In this document: positions 54,104-60,933 of the stretch, one piece after another
Layout: each line of letters begins with the position of its first letter
Numbering within the stretch: the first letter of the stretch is position 1
Source of the DNA: JADLHS01 sp964594985
GTDB taxonomy: Bacteria; Verrucomicrobiota; Verrucomicrobiia; Limisphaerales; JADLHS01
Length of the DNA: 64,000 bases
NCBI GenBank assembly: GCA_964594985.1
Contig: CAZQNQ010000002.1
Location: 1-64,000, forward strand
Direction of reading: 5' to 3'
Position numbers and translations under genes: made by a program
The notes under the pieces: model-generated
What the model was told of the DNA's origin: nothing
Seen by the model: the letters and a program-made list of their open reading frames with translations, nothing else
The model's database searches: none

Positions 54104-54736
54104 ATGAAACCAAAAAATCAAAACGTCATTCTCTTGCGCCAGCTTCTGTCCGTCGGACTGCTTGGCCTGGCTTTTGCGTTGAACGCGCGCGCTGAAAGTG
54201 TCTTTCAAGCGTTTCTCAGCAACCCGCCGGGTGGGGCGCAACTGAGCCTGGGGAAATTCTATTTTCGGGTCGAGTCCGATCAGGTGGATTTTGTCGCGGT
54301 GATTTTTCCGTTCGGTTCGCTGACGGCCGATCTGGATCCGGTGCTGTCGGTGCCGGGAAGTTCCATCAACTTCTCACTCGGCACGGGCACAAGCACCTTG
54401 TTTTACGGCGCACGTTCCATTGCGTATCGGAATCCTTTTATACCAGCCGAACCGTGGCTGCCGACAGGTTACGACGAGGATGGTATTCCGTTTTACTATG
54501 AAGCGCCGGTGATTCTAGCGGGTGATTTTTACACCGGACATTTCTCTTTGCCGCCCGGGTTCGAGGCCGATTTGCTGGCGGGCTTGGGGAGAATTGACTT
54601 CAATCCATTGCTCGGTGGCGCCATCGCTGTCGTGCCTGAACCGACCGCACTAACAATGGTTTTCCTCTCCGGACTCGGGTGGCTGGCTCGGTCCCGCTGG
54701 CTGAATCATCGGCAAGACCGCGCGCTGGAACGATAA
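54104..54736 (+). CDS. PEP-CTERM sorted exported protein
   Basis: A 210-aa protein with a signal peptide (LLSVGLLGLAFALNARA) and a C-terminal sorting tail: VPEPTALTMVFLSGLGWLA followed by a basic stretch ending RDRALER. These tails are processed by exosortase in organisms with exopolysaccharide-linked surface assembly. The central region is not recognised. It sits 35 bases after the anti-sigma gene in one operon. Confidence 0.88.
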   Translation: MKPKNQNVILLRQLLSVGLLGLAFALNARAESVFQAFLSNPPGGAQLSLGKFYFRVESDQVDFVAVIFPFGSLTADLDPVLSVPGSSINFSLGTGTSTLFYGARSIAYRNPFIPAEPWLPTGYDEDGIPFYYEAPVILAGDFYTGHFSLPPGFEADLLAGLGRIDFNPLLGGAIAVVPEPTALTMVFLSGLGWLARSRWLNHRQDRALER

Positions 54737-54777
54737 TATCCGCCGCGATATCCCCTCGTAATAAGTGCGTGGCGGTA

Positions 54778-54913
54778 GCATTAACTATGAATCGAACGTC
54801 ACATAGCTTGGTGCGCTGGCCTCTAGCAACCCAAGTTCAGCGAGCCCGCCTGTGGGACGCGTGGATTGCAATCACAGTGCGATGGCCGGGTTAGATGCAG
54901 TGACTTGTTAGGC
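54778..54913 (-). other. Possible attC site after cassette gene C
   Basis: On the minus strand GCCTAAC (54913-54907) starts 10 bases after the stop of the 74-aa gene, the normal spacing for an integron attC. GTCAC (from 54901 down) could pair with GTGAC further on. The far core, GTTAATGC at 54785, deviates from GTTRRRY and the arms do not pair well. The site is doubtful beyond its first core. Confidence 0.35.
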
Positions 54914-54923
54914 TACAAAGCCG

Positions 54924-55148
54924 TCAAATCTCGTCCTTTCTGAGCTCAACGAAATGGTCTGTGTGATAACCAGAGTAAATCCTACCCGACTGGTGATCTG
55001 CAACAATACAGTGTCCGGGCATGTTTGGAATCTCGCCAAGGAAAACGTAAGATGAGCTAACGCGAAACGGATACTGGCGACGAGATGCTCGCGGCACACG
55101 CGTAGCGTCAAATCTCACAAGACTCAGTTTCCGTGGAATCTTTGCCAT
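54924..55148 (-). CDS. Unknown small protein, integron-cassette-like
   Basis: A 74-aa protein. The C-terminal half SYVFLGEIPNMPGHCIVADH continuing to SGRIYSGYHTDHFVELR reads like a conserved small beta domain; the front is basic. No family name is known to me. A GCCTAAC core follows the stop by 10 bases. Upstream, ACTAGGCCACATCACGCGC precedes the ATG much as GTTAGGCATCATTCGCGCC precedes cassette gene B, so the front core may be a decayed GTTAGGC. Confidence 0.55.
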   Translation of the reverse strand: MAKIPRKLSLVRFDATRVPRASRRQYPFRVSSSYVFLGEIPNMPGHCIVADHQSGRIYSGYHTDHFVELRKDEI

Positions 55149-55159
55149 GCGCGTGATGT

Positions 55160-55304
55160 GGCCTAGTCAGTATGGCTTTTGATGAAAGGCAAAGCGGTGT
55201 CTGCTCTCCTGAGTAAGCGTGGGTTGCGAACCGCGAGGCGGAACGCCGAGCCACCAGTGGTGGGACTTGCGCCCCAGACAACCAATGAACGAAGAACAGA
55301 CACC
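55160..55304 (+). ncRNA. Candidate IS110-type bridge RNA region (left-end non-coding segment)
   Basis: GGTGTCTG (55196-55203) pairs with CAGACACC (55297-55304), enclosing a hairpin GCGAACCGC..GCGGAACGC (55228-55248) and the palindrome CCACCAGTGGTGG. IS110-group elements encode a structured guide RNA upstream of the transposase. The position just before the transposase remnant fits, but function in this decayed copy is inference. Confidence 0.35.
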
Positions 55305-55822
55305 ATGAAGACCTACATACTCCGTGCCCCCCAAGCTGTCGAGCCACAAAAGCCCGTGCGGCGGCGGTTGCCTCCAACGCGGCGCGGCGCGGCCCAGTGG
55401 TGCTGTTGGGCGAACTGGGGCCGGAGTTCGCCGCGAAGTTCCCGCCGGCGAAACATTTTGGGAGCTGGCTGGGGCTGTGTCCAGACAACCGGATCACGGG
55501 TGGGAAGATTTACCGGGTGCGCACCCGGGACGTGAAGAGCCGGGTGGCCGAGGCGTTGCGGCTGGCGGCGCAAAGCCTGTGGCGGGCCAAGAACTATTTT
55601 GGGGATCTCTACCGCCGCTGGAAAGCGCGGTTGGGCAGTCCCAAAGCCATCACGGCGATGGCGCACAAACTGGCGCGCATCCTCTGGCATCTGCTGAAGT
55701 ACAAACAACCCTTCAACCCGGAAGTCTTCGCCAAAGAGGAGGCGAAGCTGAAACGGAAGAAGCTCCAACGCCTGCACGACATGGCTGCGTCTCTTAACTA
55801 CCAACTCATCCCCAAACCATGA
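55305..55822 (+). pseudogene. IS110-family transposase, internal deletion
   Basis: Only the C-terminal half is recognisable, in one frame from about 55391: VVLLGELGPEFAAKFPPAKH, FGSWLGLCPDNRITGGK, AEALRLAAQSLWRAKNYFGD and AITAMAHKLARILWHLLKY, the conserved Transposase_20 domain with its serine region altered or missing. The N-terminal DEDD (RuvC-like) domain is absent; an ATG at 55305 opens only a short unrelated frame. The copy lies between two cassette genes, where an attC of gene B would be expected. Confidence 0.75.
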
Positions 55823-55859
55823 AAACCAACCACTTGGCAGGCTGGTTTCTCAGGAGGCA

Positions 55860-56321
55860 TCATGGTCTCCACTCAATAAACTCACTCTCGTGCTTCTCCA
55901 CGTAGTCCATCAAACAATCTGGAACTGACCGTGTGCAACACTCAAACATCTCGTCAAACTCAGTGAGGTCCGCAAACTCTACACCAGCAACAAACCGATT
56001 GGAATACTGCTCCGGCGCACGGGCACTCGCAGCCTGAACAGCGTCAAGTGCGGCGGTCAGAACAGATGCTTGCTCAATCGCGCCAATGGCTCGAAGTGCC
56101 GATACCACCTCGAAATAATCAGGTTGAGGTGTGGTCGAGAAATAGTCATGGTGGCCGGCCATCTCAATGTGTGACGAATACCCGTAGGCGAGGTATGCAA
56201 CTCTCTGCGCTGATGACAAGCCAGGGAGATCGGCGAACGACAGAAACTCATTCAAACCCTCCCAGCGCACGTTAGGATTCTTGGCGGCCTTCTTCCGGCT
56301 GAGATGGATGAGAGCGGGCAT
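55860..56321 (-). CDS. DUF4375/DMP19-like cassette protein
   Basis: A 153-aa protein. FADLPGLSSAQRVAYLAYGY, HIEMAGHHDYFSTTPQ, EVVSALRAIGAIEQASVL and FDEMFECCTRSVPDCLMDYV are consistent with DUF4375-type proteins, which occur often in integron cassettes and near toxin loci; function is unknown. The ATG at 56321 lies 12 bases after the GTTAGGC core of the attC site, the compact leader typical of cassettes. Its own 3' attC is missing, replaced by the IS110 remnant. Confidence 0.7.
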   Translation of the reverse strand: MPALIHLSRKKAAKNPNVRWEGLNEFLSFADLPGLSSAQRVAYLAYGYSSHIEMAGHHDYFSTTPQPDYFEVVSALRAIGAIEQASVLTAALDAVQAASARAPEQYSNRFVAGVEFADLTEFDEMFECCTRSVPDCLMDYVEKHESEFIEWRP

Positions 56322-56333
56322 GGCGCGAATGAT

Positions 56334-56426
56334 GCCTAACGAATAAAGCTCAGCGACGGCGGCCACGAGGCGCATCGATTGCAACGGCGACGGCCCGCCG
56401 CCGTTCGCTGCAGCGAGTGGTTAGAC
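56334..56426 (-). other. Integron attC recombination site
   Basis: On the minus strand GTCTAAC (RYYYAAC, 56426-56420) and GTTAGGC (GTTRRRY, 56340-56334) bound 93 bases. GCTGCAGCGAACGGCGGC pairs with GCCGCCGTCGCTGAGC leaving one extra G and one extra A unpaired on the first strand, the extrahelical bases that set attC strand choice. It begins 6 bases after the stop of gene A. No intI is in the window. Confidence 0.8.
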
Positions 56427-56432
56427 CGCGTC

Positions 56433-56885
56433 TTAGACTCCACCATACTCAAGAGTGACCTTGGCGGGTCGTGCTGCGGCAACAGCGCCATGCGCCCCGC
56501 TGCCGGTGATGAATGACTCAAACTCCTCCAAATCGTCTGGCGTGCTGCACCACTGATTACCGTCTTCTAGCTTCGCTAGCTCTGCCGAAGGCGTGAAGTG
56601 GAATGTAAAAGAAAGCTGTGACATCGCGTCGTCGTCTTCGGACTCGACCAATATGAACTGGCGAGTGATGTCGAATTGGAAGGACTCACTGTCGCCGCAT
56701 TCGCTCGTGCCCCACTGGAACAGCAACATATCGCCGTCCTCGTCCAACTCGCAGCCGTCAGCGCGAACGTCACGATAGAAATCGAGCATGATGCGTATGC
56801 CCTGCGCTGGCGTGAGGCTCCCCATTGGCGTGTCGCACTTCTTGATAAACTTCTCCAACTCCTTCTTTGCGTTCTTTGGTGTCAT
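56433..56885 (-). CDS. Unknown acidic cassette protein
   Basis: A 150-aa acidic protein (start KNAKKELEKFIKKCDTPMGS). Its middle reads GCELDEDGDMLLFQWGT and FQFDITRQFILVESEDDDAM, which looks like a folded beta-rich domain. It lies between GTTAGAC (56914-56908, minus) and the attC at 56426, so it is a complete cassette: core, 22 bases, ATG, gene, 6 bases, attC. No family is recognised. Confidence 0.65.
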   Translation of the reverse strand: MTPKNAKKELEKFIKKCDTPMGSLTPAQGIRIMLDFYRDVRADGCELDEDGDMLLFQWGTSECGDSESFQFDITRQFILVESEDDDAMSQLSFTFHFTPSAELAKLEDGNQWCSTPDDLEEFESFITGSGAHGAVAAARPAKVTLEYGGV

Positions 56886-56907
56886 AGATTTGTGGTGAGG
56901 CCGAGCG

Positions 56908-56930
56908 GTCTAACAGCATGGTTGAGCGAC
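56908..56930 (-). other. Right arm of a truncated attC site
   Basis: On the minus strand CCGTCGCTCAACCATGCTGTTAGAC (from 56932 to 56908) resembles the right arm CCGTCGCTGAGC..GTTAGGC of the intact attC. No left arm (RYYYAAC and AGCGACGG in the required sense) is found upstream, so the site is broken. Confidence 0.5.
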
Positions 56931-57086
56931 GGAAGTGTCGTTTATCATTTTCAATGATGGCGACGGTAAATCCGGGTTTTGGTTTTGTCGAGTAGGGAGA
57001 TAACAGGAATCCACAGTCTATTATTGCTCTGGGAAAAGCGACAAAGGAAAGCCCCCAAGTCCCAGCAGCAGCGTGGCTAAACCTAA

Positions 57087-57239
57087 GAGCCGGTTTGAAA
57101 ACCCGGAACGGGCGGCAGGGATGCCGCCCGAACCCGCAGGCAGGATGCCTGCGTTACGGCGTAGCGCGGGCATCCGGCCCGCGGGTGCCCGGAGCATCCC
57201 TGCTCCGGGTTTCTAGCGCGGAGTTTTCAAACCGGCTCT
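57087..57239. mobile_element. MITE-like element with 16-base terminal inverted repeats (family F, copy 2)
   Basis: AGAGCCGGTTTGAAAA (57087-57102) and TTTTCAAACCGGCTCT (57224-57239) are exact inverted ends. Inside are GGCGGCAGGGATGCCGCC, AACCCGCAGGCAGGATGC and GGAGCATCCCTGCTCCGGGT hairpins shared with 48306-48408. No open frame is meaningful. In 56886-57245 nothing else is recognised. Confidence 0.7.
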
Positions 57240-57245
57240 AAACAC

Positions 57246-58289
57246 TTACGGAGTCAAAGTCCAATCCGCCCGATCCGCGTTGTCGCACCAATGCCGCATG
57301 TCCTGCTGTTGCGCGGGGGAAAACATTTCCGCGTGACCGTCGAACAGGCCGGCGGCGGCGCGGCGATTGAAGCGCGGGGCGACAAACCCCCATTCCCCCG
57401 GAGTTGCCGCGGAGTCGGAATTGCCCGCCCACCTTCGTCCCGTGAGATACGGGGGCGTGACCTGAAAGTACCCTTGCGCTTCATTGCCCGTTGCGGCCGA
57501 GCGGGCGGAAATGAACATCATCAGTTCGCTGGAGCGTTTCACCTGGTTCACTTTCGCGACGACGGTGCCGGGGCCGTATTTTTTATTGGCCGCCGCTTCC
57601 GAGAATTCCGATTCGTTGCCGCCGATGAAATAGGAGTTGATGCCTAGTGACGGATAAACGCTCACGCCATAGACATAGCCGGCGTGATCTTGAGCGCGCA
57701 ATTTCTGGAGCGTGCCGCGGTTCAGGCCGGAGTAGATCAGGTCCATGGAACCCGCGACATACGGGCGGATGCGCCACGGATAACGCGCGTCAATCGGGAA
57801 GCCCACGGGCTGCCCGAAATCGTCCACGGGTTGCGCGACCTTGGGATAACCAACGTAGCCGGGGAACACCCGGCCCTCCTGATCGTCGGCATACATGTGC
57901 GCGGCCAGCAGCAGTTGTTTCGCGGCGGAAATCTCTTCGATGCCCCGCGCCTTGATTTTTGCCTTGGACAACGCGGGCAGGAGCATCGCGGCCAGGATGG
58001 CAATGATGGCAATCACCACGAGCAGTTCGATCAAGGTGAAGGCGCGACGAGCTGTGAGAATGTGATGGAAAGCAAATCGCCCGCCCTCACCCTGGCCCTC
58101 TCCCCCAGGAGAGGGAATCGCGATAGGAGCCGCCTCGCTTTGCGAATGCCACGGGTGAAATTTCCGCCGCACAATGAACTTAAAAGCGGCGCGTGATTTC
58201 CCCTCTCCCCGGGGGAGAGGGGCAGGGTGAGGGCGGCGGTTGGACCGATTTCGGCTTCGCATCACGCTTAATGCCGGGAGATTTTTCAT
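57246..58289 (-). CDS. Prepilin-like protein with a repeat-extended leader
   Basis: A 347-aa protein. AFTLIELLVVIAIIAILAAM at residues 83-102 is the prepilin cleavage site and helix, and LFDGHAEMF near the C-terminus corresponds to the DG-H ending of this family, though the H of H-x9-DG is missing. The leader is 83 residues instead of about 10-25 because two halves of a family A palindromic repeat (58078-58240) are in frame between the ATG and the cleavage site. No in-frame ATG, GTG or TTG lies after the repeat. The ATG overlaps the preceding gene's stop (ATGA), which supports this start. Confidence 0.8.
   Translation of the reverse strand: MKNLPALSVMRSRNRSNRRPHPAPLPRGEGKSRAAFKFIVRRKFHPWHSQSEAAPIAIPSPGGEGQGEGGRFAFHHILTARRAFTLIELLVVIAIIAILAAMLLPALSKAKIKARGIEEISAAKQLLLAAHMYADDQEGRVFPGYVGYPKVAQPVDDFGQPVGFPIDARYPWRIRPYVAGSMDLIYSGLNRGTLQKLRAQDHAGYVYGVSVYPSLGINSYFIGGNESEFSEAAANKKYGPGTVVAKVNQVKRSSELMMFISARSAATGNEAQGYFQVTPPYLTGRRWAGNSDSAATPGEWGFVAPRFNRRAAAGLFDGHAEMFSPAQQQDMRHWCDNADRADWTLTP
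58078..58240. repeat. Dispersed palindromic repeat inside a prepilin leader (family A, copy 4)
   Basis: The left half CCCTCACCCTGGCCCTCTCC and the right half GGGGGAGAGGGGCAGGGTGA lie about 95 bases apart. The whole is translated in frame (GGEGQGEGG, PLPRGEG). Confidence 0.85.
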
Positions 58290-59575
58290 TTCACTTTCAC
58301 GCGATAGTAGCGCGCGGCGGGAAGTGGGTTGGTGGGTGAGTTGATGTCCTGCCATTCGACCACGCCGGGCGCGGTGTAATAACGGAGTGTCGGATTGGTC
58401 AGGGACGACCAGTTCTGCAAATCGCTGGACACCTCGATCTCGTAGCGGCGACTGGCGGCAAAATTGAACCGCACGGTCGCGTTGGTTTCCGTGCGTGCAA
58501 AACCAGTGACGCGCAAAACGCTGGCCGCATCAGTGGGATTTGTTCCGGTCACATACTCGGCGTGATTACCCGCACCGTCCTGATCGAAATCAGCTTCGGC
58601 CGTCTGGGTCAGATTGGTAAAATAGAAATTCTCCCAGTCATCCGGCAAGCCATCGTGGTCCGAGTCGGTGGCCGAAATTGCCGTGCCTTCAAATTCCAAG
58701 GTCGGCGGATCGCCGAGAACACTGTCCCGCGTGAAAAAGTCCGGCCACGACGGAACGAATGTGCCCGTGCCGTCCACGAATTCAGATTCGCTGAGCGACG
58801 TGAGCATCAAGCGCAGTCGCCCGGTATCCAGCGCGGTTTGCAGATATTGCACGACGAGCGGATCGGCGAGATTCAGTTCAAACGTGATGAGCGTGCCGGT
58901 GGGGACATAATCGCCCGGAGCCACCGTCGTCGTTTGGCCGATGGCAAACGGATAAACCTCGAAGCGCGGAAATGCGACGTTGGTCTTGCCGACGTTGTTG
59001 CTCACATCCACCAAGACGCCATTCGTGTCGAAGCCTGCCGCGAAGGCGGTGCGTCCGCCCGCATCAGCCCAGGCGGCGGCGTTGGTATTAAAATCGGTGT
59101 TCTCTAAAAATGTCGCCGCCGTATAGCCGTTCCGAAAATCCACGCCGAACAATTCAATCGGTTTGCCCGGATCCGTGTCGGGCCGGTACTCCGCGTGATT
59201 CGTCTCGAAGTAAGTGCGGTAATCATCCGGCGTCGGGTCATAGCGAAAGGTCAGATCGCGATTGATCATCGCGGTCAAACGCACGCGGCGGATGAGATAG
59301 TTTCGCGGGCCGAGATTCGTGGCGACTTGCGCAAACGTGTCGAAGCCCAGCAGAAACTGCCCGTGCCGCGTGTCCACGCCATTGCCATCGCCGAATGTGC
59401 CGAAGACGGGCGCCGTCGCCCGCGTGCCCGGCGATTGGTTGAATGGATACATCCATCGGTCGAGGGACGGTTGCGAGAAGTTCAACGTGAACGGCTGCGC
59501 CGCCGCGCTGATTGTCAGCGCGAGCGAAACCACTCCCAAGAGCGCGGCACAAAATGATTTCAAGGTGGGACGCAT
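58286..59575 (-). CDS. Secreted protein with Ca-binding DxDxDG repeats
   Basis: A 429-aa protein with a signal peptide (SFCAALLGVVSLALTISAAA) from the ATG at 59575. The middle is a beta-rich region of unknown family. Near residue 325 DSDHDGLPDDWENFYF and then EADFDQDGAGNHAEYVTGTN form two thrombospondin-3/dockerin-like calcium motifs, a common ending of Verrucomicrobial exported proteins. A C-terminal segment FNFAASRRYEIEVSSDLQNW resembles the fibronectin-like tail of other exported proteins here. It is coupled to the prepilin gene by ATGA. Confidence 0.8.
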   Translation of the reverse strand: MRPTLKSFCAALLGVVSLALTISAAAQPFTLNFSQPSLDRWMYPFNQSPGTRATAPVFGTFGDGNGVDTRHGQFLLGFDTFAQVATNLGPRNYLIRRVRLTAMINRDLTFRYDPTPDDYRTYFETNHAEYRPDTDPGKPIELFGVDFRNGYTAATFLENTDFNTNAAAWADAGGRTAFAAGFDTNGVLVDVSNNVGKTNVAFPRFEVYPFAIGQTTTVAPGDYVPTGTLITFELNLADPLVVQYLQTALDTGRLRLMLTSLSESEFVDGTGTFVPSWPDFFTRDSVLGDPPTLEFEGTAISATDSDHDGLPDDWENFYFTNLTQTAEADFDQDGAGNHAEYVTGTNPTDAASVLRVTGFARTETNATVRFNFAASRRYEIEVSSDLQNWSSLTNPTLRYYTAPGVVEWQDINSPTNPLPAARYYRVKVK

Positions 59576-59636
59576 GGAAAATTTAGCGCGACTCCAAGAA
59601 TGATGTAGCGAGGCGGCAACTGATTTGATGAAAGCC

Positions 59637-59800
59637 ACGCTCGCCCTCACCCTGACCCTCTCCCCCGGGGAGAGGGAACAACCCTTGGGCGCGCTGCTCA
59701 ATTCGGTCGTCCGTTCCGCCAATCCAGTCGCAGGTTTTTCAGAAAGCCGGCGGAGGTTTCTCCCTCTCCTGGGGGAGAGGGCCGGGGTGAGGGCGGGCGT
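59637..59800. repeat. Dispersed palindromic repeat (family A, copy 5)
   Basis: CCCTCACCCTGACCCTCTCC and GGGGAGAGGGCCGGGGTGAG pair at a distance of about 100 bases. It lies upstream of the Ca-binding protein gene. In 59576-59977 the rest is a hairpin at 59902-59960 and unassigned sequence. Confidence 0.85.
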
Positions 59801-59901
59801 TCCACCCATCGGCGCGCCGGGATTGCGCCGCGCGCCCGCCGCCTCTTTTTCAACGACATGATTCATGGAAATTCTCTAGGATGCCCGAAAGTTTGTTTTC
59901 C

Positions 59902-59960
59902 GTTGGAGGGAGTTCCGCCAGCGTGAACCACTCACGCTGGTTTGGGAACTTCCCTCCAAC
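59902..59960. repeat. Long stem-loop between two minus-strand exported-protein genes
   Basis: GTTGGAGGGAGTTCC pairs with GGAACTTCCCTCCAAC (one bulge) and an inner GCCAGCGTGA/TCACGCTGG closes over ACCAC. It follows the PEP-CTERM gene's stop by 18 bases on the minus strand. No T tract is adjacent, so it may be a terminator-like or REP element. Confidence 0.55.
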
Positions 59961-59977
59961 CGAATTTCGTTCCGGGT

Positions 59978-60691
59978 TTAACCATTCTTTCGACGCATCC
60001 GGCCAATGAACATCAACGCGGCCGCGCCCGCGAGGAATCCGCCCGTGGCCGGCTCGGGCACGGCAGTGGTGATGCCGGCGGTGTCGAGGCTCGCAGCGGC
60101 GAAGCTCATGCTCGATTCCGACGCCTGGAATACGATTTCAAAACTGTTGATCCCCAGCGCCGACACGTCCCATTGCCAGAGCGACGTCACATCCGCGCCG
60201 CCCATGCCGCCCGCCGCGCCGTTGAACAATTCCACGCGCGTGGTGGCGAGCGATTGCAGGCCGCCGCCATTGTCATAGCGCAGGAACATGGAATCGTAGT
60301 CCATCAGACTGCCCAGCGTCGCTGCCTGGAAGGTCACCGTTCCGAGCGTGTACGGCGTGCTGTCCGTGAGGGAGAAACCCGTCGCGGCGGAAAAGCTGTA
60401 GATGTTGCCGCCGCCGGTGAGAAACGCCGTGGACGTGCCGGTTTGGGTGAGGATGCCGGCACCGATGCCGCCCAGGCCGACATTGCCCGCGTTGGCGAGA
60501 TGCTGCGCATTGCCCGGCGCGCCATACGCCTTGGTGAAGCCATCCCAGCCCGCCCATTCCGTGTTGGCAAGCCCGCGATAAGACGGGGCGATGAAGTGAG
60601 CGGTTTCCTGCGCTTGCCCGGCGACCACCGAGCTGCCGGCGATCAACGCCACGGCGCACAGACGACGAAGTGAGACAGAGTAGTTTTTCAT
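59978..60691 (-). CDS. PEP-CTERM sorted exported protein
   Basis: A 237-aa protein from the ATG at 60691, with a signal peptide (LCAVALIAGSSVVAGQA). The tail AVPEPATGGFLAGAAALMFI followed by RMRRKNG is a complete PEP-CTERM signal. Its middle (ADVTSLWQWDVSALGINSFE, FRYDNGGG-like) resembles PEP-CTERM proteins with lamin-tail or jelly-roll folds, but no family is certain. It is separate from the sigma-controlled PEP-CTERM gene at 54104. Confidence 0.85.
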   Translation of the reverse strand: MKNYSVSLRRLCAVALIAGSSVVAGQAQETAHFIAPSYRGLANTEWAGWDGFTKAYGAPGNAQHLANAGNVGLGGIGAGILTQTGTSTAFLTGGGNIYSFSAATGFSLTDSTPYTLGTVTFQAATLGSLMDYDSMFLRYDNGGGLQSLATTRVELFNGAAGGMGGADVTSLWQWDVSALGINSFEIVFQASESSMSFAAASLDTAGITTAVPEPATGGFLAGAAALMFIGRMRRKNG

Positions 60692-60933
60692 TTTGCTTCC
60701 AGTTTCAGTTTTGGGTTTGCGGGATGAACAACACATTCAACCCAACCTGAGCTTGGAAGAATTCAGGGCCGCCAACTCTCCGGGGTTTGCAAAAAGCTTT
60801 CGCGGTGTTGCGCTGGCTTTGGGGGAGTTGCCAAAAGCTTCCGCGCGTTTGCGCCAGGGCGGAAAACCGCCCGGAGAATGGATACCAAACGAACCTGGGA
60901 AAACAGCGGACGGGCGTCCGGCGCAAGATCGCG
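60692..60933. other. Intergenic region with direct repeats
   Basis: AAAAAGCTTTCGCGGTGTTGCGC (60789-60811) and AAAAGCTTCCGCGCGTTTGCGCC (60833-60855) are two near-copies 44 bases apart, upstream of the PEP-CTERM gene. They may be regulatory boxes. No gene is seen. Confidence 0.35.

Noticed and set aside
54878..54913. A plus-strand attC with GTTAGAT and GTTAGGC cores
   Set aside because: Both cores point the same way and no RYYYAAC partner with pairing arms is found on that strand.
55305..55535. A small gene starting MKTYILRAP before the IS110 remnant
   Set aside because: The frame is lost within the transposase-homologous DNA and has no conserved content; it is treated as part of the decayed element.
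59902..59960. Rho-independent terminator
   Set aside because: The stem is strong and well placed, but no T tract follows on either strand, so it is listed only as a stem-loop.
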